Assembly (NCBI GenBank): GCA_036417435.1
Contig: CM070904.1
Coordinates: 17,776,835-17,840,834 of the forward strand
Origin: Inia geoffrensis
Taxonomy: Eukaryota > Chordata > Mammalia > Artiodactyla > Iniidae
Reading direction: 5' to 3'
Length of the DNA: 64,000 bases
In this document: positions 46,532-56,420 of the stretch, in pieces
How the letters are laid out: each line of letters starts with the position of its first letter
Position numbering within the stretch: position 1 is the stretch's first letter
The notes under the pieces: model-generated
The model's database searches: none
Seen by the model: the letters and a program-made list of their open reading frames with translations, nothing else
What the model was told of the DNA's origin: nothing
Position numbers and translations under genes: made by a program

Positions 46532-48039
46532 GCTTCCGGGAAGATGGCGAAAGAGTAAGACGCGGAGGCCACCTTCCTCCCCACATATACACCAGAAATA
46601 CATCTACATGTGGAACAACTCCTACAGAACACCTACTGAACACTGGCAGAAGACCTCAGACCTCCCAAAAGGCAAGAAACCCCCATGTACCTGGGTAGGG
46701 CAAAAGAAAAAAGAAAAAACAGAGACAAAAGAATAGGGATGGGACCTGCACCAGGGGAAGGGAGCTGAGAAGGAGGAAAGGCTTCCACACATTAGGAAGC
46801 CCCTTTGCAGGCGGAGACTGCGGGTGGCGGAGTGGGGAAGCTTTGGTGCCGTGGAGGAGAGCACAGCAACAGGGCTGCGGAGGGCAAAGCAGAGAGATTC
46901 CCTCACAGAGGATCAGGGCCGACCGGAACTCACCAGCCCCAGAGGCTTCTCTGCTCACCCACCAGGGTGGGCGGGGCTGGGAGTTGAGGCTTAGGCTTCG
47001 GTCGGAGCACAGGGAGAGGACTGGGGTTGGCGGTGTGAACACGGCCTGCAGGGGATTAGTGCACCACGGCTAGCCGGGAGGGAGTCCGGAGAAAAGTCTG
47101 GACCTGCCAAAGAGGGAAGAGACTTTTTCTTACCTCTTTGTTTCCTGGTGTGCAAGGAGAGGAAATTAAGAGCGCTGCTTAAAGGAGCTCCAGAGACTGG
47201 CGTGAGCCGCGGCTAAAAGCGCGGACCCCAGAGACGCACATGAGACGCTAAGGCTGCTGCTGCTGCCACCAAGAAGCCTGTGTGCAAGTGACAGGTCACT
47301 CTCCACAGCCCCCTTCCATGGAGCCTGTGCAGCCCGCCACTGCCAGGGTCCCGGGATCCAGAGTCAACTCCTCCGGGAGAAAGCATGGCGCGCCTCAGGC
47401 TAGTGCAACGTCACGCTGGCCTCTGCCACCGCAGGCTCACCCCGCACTCCATGCCCCTCCCTCTCCCCGGCCTGAGTGAGCCAGAGCCCCCGAATCAGCG
47501 GCTCCTTTAACCCCGTCCTGTCTAAGCGAAGAACAGATGCCCTCCGGCGACCTACACGCAGAGGCACGGCCAAATCCAAAGCTGAGCCCCCGGGAGTTGT
47601 GAGAACAAAGAAGAGAAAGAGAAATCTCTCCCAGCAGCCTCAGAAGCAGCGGACTAAAGCTCCACAATCAACTTGATGTACCCTGCATCTGTGGAATACG
47701 TGAATAGACAACGAATCATCCCAAGTTAAGGAGGTGGAATTTGAGAGCAAGATTTATGATTTTTTCCCCCTCTTCCTCTTTTTGTGAGTGTGTATGTGTA
47801 TGCTTCTGTGTGAGATTTTGTCTGTATAGCTTTGCTTCCACCATTTGTCCTAGGGTTCTATCTGTCCGGTTTTTTTTGTTGTTCTTTAATTTTTTTTTCT
47901 TTTTTTTTCTCTTAATAATTTTTTTATTTTAATAAAATTATTATATTTTATCTTATTTTATTTTACTTTATCTCCTTACTTTTCTTCCTTCCTCCCTCCC
48001 TCCCTCCCTCCCTCCCTCCTTTCTTCCTTTCTTTCTTTT

Positions 48040-48070
<31 letters not shown>

Positions 48071-48619
48071 ATCTTTCTACTTCTACTAATTCTTTCTACT
48101 TTTTCTCCCTTTTATTCTGAGCCGTGTCGATGAAAGGCTCTTGGTGAAGCAGCCAGGAGTCAGTGCTGTGCCTCTGAGGAGGGTGAGCCAATTTCAGGAC
48201 ACTGGTCCACAAGAGACCTCCCAGCTCCACATAATATCAAATGGCGAAAATCTCCCAGAGATCTCCAGCTCAACACCAGCACCCAGCTTCACTCAACGAC
48301 CAGGAAGCTACAGTGCTGGACAACCTATGCCAAACAACTAGCAAGACAGGAACACAACCCCACCCATTAGCAGAGAGGCTGCCTAAAATCATAACAAGTC
48401 CACAGACACCCCAAAACACACCACCAGATGTGGACCTACCCACCAGAGAGAAAAGATCCAGCCTCATCCACCAGAACACAGGCACTAGTCCCCTCCACCA
48501 GGAAGTCTACACAACCCACTGAACCAACCTTAGCCACTGGGGACAGACACCAAAAACAACGGGAACTACGAACCTGCAGCCTGCAAAAAGGAGACCCCAA
48601 ACACAGTTAAATAAGCAAA
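46532..48619 (+). promoter_or_regulatory. L1 copy B 5' UTR (internal promoter region)
   Basis: Starts with the YY1-type core AAGATGGCG (46541-46549). CpG-rich to about 47600 (for example, GCCGCGGCTAAAAGCGCGGA), T-rich after 47860, then a pyrimidine block at 47975-48090. ORF1 begins at 48620. The frames of 60-128 codons on either strand across it are not genes. Confidence 0.78.
47975..48090. repeat. (CCCT)n/(CTTT)n polypyrimidine tract
   Basis: Almost pure pyrimidine run: CCTTCCTCCC repeats for about 40 bases, then TTTC/CTTT units to about 48070, then an interrupted end. The equivalent position in copy A (33118-33225) is T-rich with TTCTTT but without the CCCT block. The run could form triplex DNA. 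Confidence 0.93.
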
Positions 48620-49508
48620 ATGAGAAGACAGAAAAACACACAGCAGATGAAGGAGCAAGATAAAAACCCACCAGATCTAACAAATGAAGAGGAAATAGGT
48701 AGTCTACCTGAAAAAGAATTCAGAGTAATGATAGTAAAGATGATCCAAAATCTTGGAAATAGAATAGACAAAATGCAAGAAACATTTAACAAGGACCTAG
48801 AAGAACTAAAGATGAAACAAACAATGATGAACAACACAATAAATGAAATTAAAAATACTCTAGATGGGATCAATAGCAGAATAACTGAGGCAGAAGAACG
48901 GATAAGTGACCTGGAAGATAAAGGAGTGGAAATAACTACTGTAGAGCAGAATAAAGACAAAAGAATGAAACGAACTGAGGACAGTCTCAGAGACCTCTGG
49001 GACAACCTCAAACTCACCAATATTCGAATTATAGGGGTTCCAGAAGAAGAAGAGAAAAAGAAAGGGACTGAGAAAATATTTCAAGAGATTATACTTGAAA
49101 ACATTCCTAATATGGGAAAGGAAAGAGTTAATCAAGTCCAGGAAGCACAGAGAGTCCCATACAGGATAAATCCAAAGAGAAATACGCCAAGACACATATT
49201 AAACTGTCAAAAATTAAACACAAAGAAAGCATATTAAAAGCAGCAAGGGAAAAACAACAAATAACACACAAGGGAATCCCCTAAGGTTAACAGCTGATCT
49301 TTCAGCAGAAACTCTGCAAGCCAGAAGGGACTGGCAGGGCATATTTAAAGTGATGAAGGAGAAAAACCTGCAACCAAGATTACTCTACCCAGCAAGGATC
49401 TCATTCAGAATGGATGGAAAAATTAAAACCTTTACAGACAAGCAAAAGCTGAGAGAGTTCAGCATCACCAAACCAGCTCTACAGCAACTGCAAAAGGAAC
49501 TTCTCTAG
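48620..49508 (+). pseudogene. L1 ORF1 of copy B, two frameshifts
   Basis: Begins MRRQKNTQQMKEQDKNPPDL, then a coiled coil (MIVKMIQNLGNRIDKMQETF, EAEERISDLEDK), then RRM sequence (LTNIRIIGVPEEEEK, IPNMGKERVNQVQEAQRVPY). The first 205 codons are open (48620-49237). Compared with copy A, 4 bp are missing near 49203 and 1 bp near 49281, so the C-terminal domain (LSAETLQARR, YPARISFRMDGKI, ITKPALQQLQKELL) lies in other frames. The natural stop is at 49506-49508. The full protein would be about 297 codons. Confidence 0.88.
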
Positions 49509-49566
49509 GCAAGAAACACAAAAGAAGGAAAAGACCTACAATAATGGACCCAAAACAATTAAGAAA

Positions 49567-52500
49567 ATGGGAATAGGAATATACATATCGATAATTACCT
49601 TAAATGTAAATGGACTAAATGCTCCCACCAAAAGACACAGATTGGCTGAATGGATACAAAAACAAGACCCATATATTTGCTGTCTACAAGAGACCCACTG
49701 CAGACCTAGAGAAACATACAGACTAAAAGTGAGGGGATGGAAAAAGATATTTCATGCAAATGGAAACGAAAAGAAAGCTGGAGTAGCAATTCTCATATCA
49801 GACAAAATAGACTTTAAAATAAAGTCTATTAGAAGAGACAAAGAAGGACACTACATAATGATTAAGAGATTGATCCAAGAAGAAGATATAACAATTGTAA
49901 ATATTTAGGCATCCAACATAGGAGCACCTCAATACATAAGGCAAATACTAACAGCCATAAAAGGGGAAATCAACAGTAACACATTCATAGTGCGGGACTT
50001 TAACACCCCACTTTCACCAATGGACAGATCATCCAAAATGAAAATAAATAAGGAGACACAAGCTTTAAATGATACATTAAACAAGATGGACTTAACTGAT
50101 ATTTATAGGACATTCCATCCATAAACAACAGAATACACATTTTTCTCAAGGGTTCATGGAACATTCTCCAGGATAGATCATATCTTGGGTCACAAATCAA
50201 GCCTCAGTAAATTTAAGAAAACTGAAATTGTATCGAGTATTTTTTCCAACCACAACGCTATGAGACTAGATGTCAATTACAGGAAAAGATCTGTAAAAAA
50301 TACAAACACATGGAGGCCAAACAATACACTACTTAATAACCAAGTGAACACTGAAGAAATCAAAAAGGAAATTAAAAAATACCTGGAAACAAATGACAAT
50401 GGAGACACTACGACCCAAAATCTATGGGATGCATCAAAAGCAGTTCTAAGAGGAAAGTTTATAGCAATACAATCCTACCTCCAGAAACAGGAAACATCTC
50501 AAATAAACAACCTAACCCTGCACCTAAAGCAATTAGAGAAAGAATAACAAAAAAACCCCAAAGTTAGCAGAAGGAAAGAAATAAAAATCAGATCAGAAGT
50601 AAATGAAAAAGAAGGAAACAATAGCAAAGATCAATAAAACTAAAAGCTGGTTCTTTGAGAAGATAAACAAAATTGATAAACCATTAGCCGGACTCATCAA
50701 GAAAAAAGGGAGAAGACTCAAATCAATAGAATTAGAAATGAAAAAGGAGAAGTAACAACTGACACTGCAGAAACACAAAAGATCATGAGAGATTACTACA
50801 AGCAACTTTATGCCAATAAAATGGACAACCTGGAAGAAATGGACAAATTCTTAGAAATGCACAACCTGCTAAGACTGAATCAGGAAGAAGTAGAAAATAT
50901 GAACAGACCAATCACAAGCACTGAAATTGAAACTGTGATTAAAAATCTTCCAACAAACAGAAGCCCAGGACCAGATGGCCTCAAAGGTGAATTCTATCAA
51001 ACATTTAGAGAAGAGCTAACACCTATCCTTCTCAAACTCTTCCAAAATATAGCAGAGGGAGGAACATTCCCAAATTCATTCTACAAGGCCACCATCACCC
51101 TGATACCAAAACCAGACAAGGACATCACAAAGAAAGAAAACTACAGGCCAGTATCACCGATGAACATAGATGCAAAAATCCTCCACAAAATACTAGCAAA
51201 CAGAATCCAACAGCACATTAAAAGGCTCATACACCATGATCAAGTGGGGTTTATTCCAGGAATGCAAGGATTCTTCAATATACGCAAATCAATCAATGTG
51301 ATAAACCATATGAACAAATTGAAGGAGAAAAACCATATGATCATCTCAATAGATGCAGAGAAAGCTTTCGACAAAATTAAACACCCATTTATGATAAAAA
51401 CCCTGCAGAAAGTAGGCATAGAGGGAACTTTCCTCAACATAATAAAGGCCATATATGACAAACCCACAGCCAACATTGTCCTCAATGGTGAAAAACTAAA
51501 AGCATTTCCACTAAGATCAGGAACAAGACAAGGCTGCCCACTGTCACCACTCTTATTCAACATAGTTTTGGAAGTTTTAGCCACAGCAGTCAGAGAAGAA
51601 AAGGAAATAAAAGGTATCCAAATCAGAAAAGAAGAAGTAAAGCTGTCACTGTTTGCAGATGACATGATACTACCAGAAAACTACTAGAGGTAATCAATGA
51701 ATTTGGTAATGTAGCAGGATACAAAATTAATACACAGAAATCTCTGGCATTCCTATACAGTAATGATGAAAAATCTGAAAGTGAAATCAAGAAAACACTC
51801 CCACTTACCATTGCAACAAAAAGAATAAAATATCTAGGAATAAACCTACCTAAGGAGACAAAAGACCTGTATGCAGAAAACTATAAGACACTGTTGAAAG
51901 AAATTGAAGATGATACAAAGAGATGGAGAGATTTACCATGTTCTTGGATTGGAAGAATTAACATTGTGAAAATGACTCTACTACCCAAAGCAATCTACAG
52001 ATTCAATGCAATCCCTATCAAACTACCACTGGCATTTTTCACAGAACTAGAACAAAAAATTTCACAATTTGTATGGAAACACAAAAGACCCCGAACAGCC
52101 AAAGCAATCTTGAGAACAAAAAATGGAGCTGGAGGGATCAGGCTCCCTGACTTCAGACTATACGACAAAGCTACAGTAATTAAGACAGTATGGTACTGGC
52201 AGAAAAACAGAACGATAGATCAATGGAACAGGATAGAAAGCCCAGAGATAAACCTACGCATATATGGACACCTTATCTTTGATAAAGGAGGCAGGAATGT
52301 ACAGTGGAGAAAGGACAGCCTCTTCAATAAGTGGTGCTGGGAAAACTGGACAGCTACATGTAAAAGTATGAGATTAGATCACTCCCTAACACCATACACA
52401 AAAATAAGGTCAAAATGGATTAAGACCTAAATGTAAGGCCAGAAACTATCAAACTCTTAGAGGAAAACATAGGCAGAACACTCTATGACATAAATTACAG

Positions 52501-53346
52501 CAAGATCCTTTTTGACCCACCTCCTAGAGAAATGGAAATAAAAACAAAAATAAATGGGATTTAATGAAACTTCAAAGCTTTTGCATATCAAAGGAAAGCA
52601 TAAACAAGACCAAAATACAACCCTCAGAATGGGAGAAAATATTTGCAAATGAAGCAACTGACAAAGGATTAATTTCCAAAATTTACAAGCAGCTGATGCA
52701 GCTCAATAACAAAAAAACAAACAACCCAATCCATAAATGGGCAGAAGACCTAAATAGACATTTCTCCAAAGAAGATATACAGACTGCCAACAAACACATG
52801 AAAGAATGCTCAGCATCACTAATCATTAGAGAAATGCAAATCAAAACTACAATGAGATATAATCTCACACCGGTCAGAATGGCCATCATCAAAAAATCTA
52901 GAAACAATAAATGCTGGAGAGGGTGTGGAGAAAAGGGAACACTCTTGCACTACTGGTGGGAATGTGAATAGGTTCAGCCACTATGGAGAACAGTATGGAG
53001 GCTCCTTAAAAAACTACAAATAGAACTACCATATGACCCAGGAATCCCACTACTGGGCATATACCCTGAAAAGACCAAAATTCAAAAAGAGTCATGTACC
53101 AAAATGTTCATTGCAGCTCTATTTATAATAGCCAGGACATGGAAACAACCTAAGTGCCCATCATCGGATGAATGGATAAAGAAGATGCGGCACAAATATA
53201 CAATGGAATATTACTCAGCCATAAAAAGAAACAAAATTGAGCTATTTGTAATGAGGTGGATAGACCTAGAGCCTGTCATACAGAGTGAAGTAAGTCATAA
53301 AGAGAAAGACAAATACTGTATGCTAACACATATATATGGAATTTAA
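49567..53346 (+). pseudogene. L1 ORF2 of copy B, interrupted
   Basis: Endonuclease start MGIGIYISIITLNVNGLNAP and LQETH are intact (49567-49908), then stops at 49906-49908, about 50122 and 50545-50547. The endonuclease SDHN motif reads SNHN, losing an acidic residue next to the catalytic histidine. The RT piece at 50785-51687 keeps [25 protein letters not shown] (motif A), [16 protein letters not shown] (motif B) and an intact FADD at 51652-51663. A deletion of about 25 bp right after it shifts the frame. The C-terminal zinc knuckle C-X3-C-X7-H-X4-C is intact ([18 protein letters not shown], 52564-52971 piece). A stop follows near 52969-52971, then the last 80 codons run to the natural end at 53344-53346. 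Span close to the usual 1,270-odd codons. Confidence 0.9.
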
Positions 53347-53967
53347 GAAAAAAAATGTCATGAAGAATCTAGGGGTAAGACAGGAATAAAGACACAGACC
53401 TACTAGAGAATGGACTTGACGATATGGGGAGGGGGAAGGGTAAGCTGTGACAAAGCGAGAGAGAGGCATGGACATATATACACTACCAAAAGTAAGGTAG
53501 ATTGCTAGTGGGAAGCAGCCGCGTGGCACAGGGAGATCAGCTCGGTGCTTTTTGACCGCCTGGAGGGGTGGGATAAGGAGGGTGGGAAGGAGGGAGATGC
53601 AAGGAGGAAGAGATATGGGAAAATATGTATATGTATAACTGATTCACTTTGTTGTAAAGCAGAAACTAACACACCATTGTAAAGCAATTATACTCCAATA
53701 AAGATGTAAAAAAAATTAAAATAAATAAAATAAATAAAATGCACTTTTTTGGGAAATTGAAAAAAATAAAAATAAAAAAAGAAAGAAACCAGATACAAAA
53801 GTCACATATTGTGGGATTCCACTTATATGAATATCCAGAATAGATAAATCCATAATCTTTAGAGGCAGGAAGTAGATTAGTGATTGTGAATATACTGAAA
53901 ACCATTGGAATGTACACTTAAATGGGTGAATTGTATGGGATATCAAGCATAAGTATATAAAATTGTT

Positions 53968-54194
53968 CAGGGCTTCCCTGGTGGCGCAGTGGTTCAGAGT
54001 CCTCCTGCCGATGCAGGGGACACAGGTTCGTGCCCCGGTCTGGGAAGATCCCACATGCCGCGGAGCGGCTGGGCCCGTGAGCCATGGACGCTGAGCCTGC
54101 GCTCCCGGAGCCTGTGCTCCGCACTGGGAGAGGCCACAGCAGTGAGAGGCCGGCGTACCGCAAAACAAACAAAAAAACAAAAAAAACAAACAAA
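53968..54194 (+). mobile_element. CHR SINE (short type)
   Basis: Short CHR with GGCTTCCCTGGTGGCGCAGT, box B GGTTCGTGCCC and an (AAAC)n-type tail. The flanks AAAATTGTT (53959-53967) and AAAATCGTT (54195-54203) form a 9 bp duplication with one mismatch. It landed in the A-rich 3' end of the older L1. Confidence 0.9.
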
Positions 54195-54213
54195 AAAATC
54201 GTTAAAAAAATAA

Positions 54214-55195
54214 CTACCTAACCATCTAAATAAAAAGCAGACCAACCAGCTTGTAGAAGTCTTTGTGAGAGTCTCTTTCCCCATCTGAACATCAGTTGCT
54301 TCACCTCTAATACAGTTGGGAGGAAGAGTAGGGTGGTCTAGCTCAGTGATTTATATCTTTTCAAATTGTGCAAATTTTAAAATCTTTCCTTATATGAAAC
54401 TCAAATACATAAAGGCAGCATTTCAAAACTAAAAATTAATTTCATACTGTCAAAGTCATTACAATTGTTCATTTTAAAACATTCAACTGAACAATGAGAC
54501 TATTCCAATAACCTCAAAATTTAAAAAGTTGTGAATCACAACACTTCAAAATTGAAAGTTACAATCATAACAGTATCATCATGAATTATTGTATTTTTAC
54601 ATTTTGGTTTGACTGAACAATTCCAAAAACTCCTGACCCATAAAAATAAATAATTGCAAACGGTTTAAACAATTTGATTTGTAATTAGTGTACCTTTTCA
54701 ATTAAATGATTCTAGAATTTGAAACTTTTGCTGCTTTTAACTTCCAAAAAAAAATCACATTATTTATCATAAAAACAAAAGTAGAATCAAAGCATACCAA
54801 AAAATAAACATTAAAACTTTCTGAAATATTATCTTATTAAGACAATCCATGTTTTGAATTTACTTGTTGAACAATTTATTAACTGTAATTATGGCACATA
54901 CAAAAAACTTGTGTCCAAACTTTACCTAGAATTCAATTAAAGATAACATGTTCATGCTATAAAAGGATATTTCTCTTATAGTTTATGGGAGTAGACATGT
55001 GTAGGCCTTGATTCAGAACAATACCAAGTTGCAACCTTTCTAAACAAAAATTAGTACTAAACATGACGCACGCACATGGGCGCACAAACATGCACACAGA
55101 TGGGAGAGTAGGAAAAGCTTTATTCTGAAGTTCTCACACTCACAAAATAAAAAAGTCCAATTGGAGCAGAAGTTGTCATATTGATGGTGCCCAAT
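54214..55195. other. Unassigned AT-rich stretch
   Basis: No gene or confident repeat; strongly AT-rich. ACGCACGCACATGGGCGCAC near 55065-55084 is a small simple run. Confidence 0.4.
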
Positions 55196-55616
55196 ATGTC
55201 AGCAATTGTCATACTGAGTGAAATAAGTCAGACAGAGAAAGACAAATATCAAATGATATCGCTTATATGTGGAATCTAATAAAAAGGGTACGAATGAACT
55301 TATTTACCAAACAGAAATAAGAGTCACAGATGTAGCAAACAAACTTATGGTTACCAAGGGGGAAAGGGGGTGGGGAGGGATAAATTGGGAGATTGGGATT
55401 GACATGTACATACTACTATTTATAAAATAGATAACTAATAAAAACCTACTTTATAGCACAGGGAACTCTACTCAATACTTTGTAATAACCTATATGGGAA
55501 TAGAATCTAAAAAAGAGTAGATATATATACATGTATAACTGATTCACTTTGCTGTACAGCAGAAACTAACACAACATTGTAAATCAACTATTCTCCAATA
55601 AAAATTAATTAAAAAA
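55196..55616 (+). mobile_element. 5'-truncated L1 3' end
   Basis: Enters in the last codons of ORF2 (CATACTGAGTGAAATAAGTC), then a 3' UTR with GGGATTGACATGTACATACT, and the terminal ACTGATTCACTTTGCTGTAC, AACACAACATTGTAAATCAA and CCAATAAAAATTAATT. It ends in a short A-rich tail near 55616. The 3' UTR combines the segment used by the short fragments at 4985 and 43499 with the terminal block seen in copy B. Confidence 0.85.
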
Positions 55617-55944
55617 ATTCATTTGAAGTTGTGCCTTTAAAAAACTACAATTTTAAATATAATAAAACTAGATAGATTGTGTTAATATAACTTTAACTAA
55701 ATGCTTTATGTAATTGCTACACTGTGCCTAAGAGTTCCATAGTACTGACTTTGAAAACCACTGGCTTCAGTTATGCCGGTAAAATTTTATTGCAGTTCTA
55801 AAATTTTATTGTTTTATTAGCTTAAGCAAGATGGGAATGTTAAAGTTTGCATAAATTATTTAGCATTTTAATGTTATTTATAAAAGATTTTTGGATTATT
55901 GGGCCTGATACATTCTCTCTCAATAACCTACAGAGACATAGGAC

Positions 55945-56126
55945 AAGATAACTACACATAAAAAAACCCAGTATGCTCTATTCTGCCTCACATACTTGTA
56001 GTCTCTGTTTCATTTGCCAGAAGAGCTTTACCTCGAAGATAACTACAAATAAAAAAACCCAGTATGCTCTATTCTGCCTCACATACTTGTAGTCTCTGTT
56101 TCATTTGCCAGAAGAGCTTTACCTCG
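55945..56126. repeat. 91 bp tandem duplication, one mismatch
   Basis: Copy 1 is 55945-56035 and copy 2 is 56036-56126. Each begins AAGATAACTACA and ends GAAGAGCTTTACCTCG. By eye one base differs (ACACAT against ACAAAT). The unit is not a known repeat. Confidence 0.95.
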
Positions 56127-56129
56127 TGC

Positions 56130-56420
56130 CCAGGTGTGATACCTTCTATCCTTTAAGTTTCAGTTTGGATGGCAAACACATCCTCAAAAAGCTTGACCAG
56201 AGAATCTAAAGAACTCCAGGCATGTCACAACTACTTGTTGGGCAAATAGTCTGCACCTACACTTACGTCAGCAAAATCGTAGTTCCTTAAGGACAGAGTG
56301 TATGTCGTGTGTATTTCCTACCTTACCGTCCCCTTTCCCATGCTGTACTCACACACGTGTCCATACACACCCAGACACCAAGAGCTTCTAGCATGGTGCT
56401 AATAACACAGTAGCCTTGGA
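56130..56420 (+). mobile_element. Possible L2 fragment
   Basis: TTTCAGTTTGGATGGCAAAC, CTTGACCAGAGAATCTAAAG and GTTCCTTAAGGACAGAGTGT have an L2-like order. Weak; only a texture match. Confidence 0.3.

Larger units (their letters stand above)
46532..53780 (+). mobile_element. L1 copy B, complete length, inactive
   Basis: About 7.25 kb from the 5' end GCTTCCGGGAAGATGGCGAA to a double A-rich tail. Components in order: 5' UTR, ORF1, spacer, ORF2, 3' UTR with AATAAA at 53697-53702. The flanks GAAAAATACCAG (46520-46531) and GAAAGAAACCAG (53781-53792) match at 10 of 12 positions and fit the older L1 it interrupts, so they are read as the target-site duplication. It has more intact coding than copy A, but several stops and frameshifts make it non-autonomous. 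Oddities: a 20 bp non-A segment between two A-rich tails, and a polypyrimidine block in the 5' UTR. Confidence 0.93.
45905..54213 (+). mobile_element. Older L1 3' end, split by two insertions
   Basis: Three collinear pieces of one older L1: 45905-46531 (GACATTTCTCCAAGGAAGAT through CATGCTAATTGAAAAATACC), 53793-53967 (ATACAAAAGTCACATATTGT through GTATATAAAATTGTT) and 54204-54213 (its A-tail remnant). Copy B of L1 sits in the first gap and a CHR SINE in the second. Family wording is older (L1M-type) than that of copy A and copy B, and all frames are dead. Confidence 0.8.

Noticed and set aside
50785..51687. Possible domesticated reverse-transcriptase gene (300 open codons)
   Set aside because: It is the surviving open part of ORF2 in an L1 copy with both ends, a tail and a target duplication. 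Frames upstream and downstream are broken, so there is no sign of domestication.
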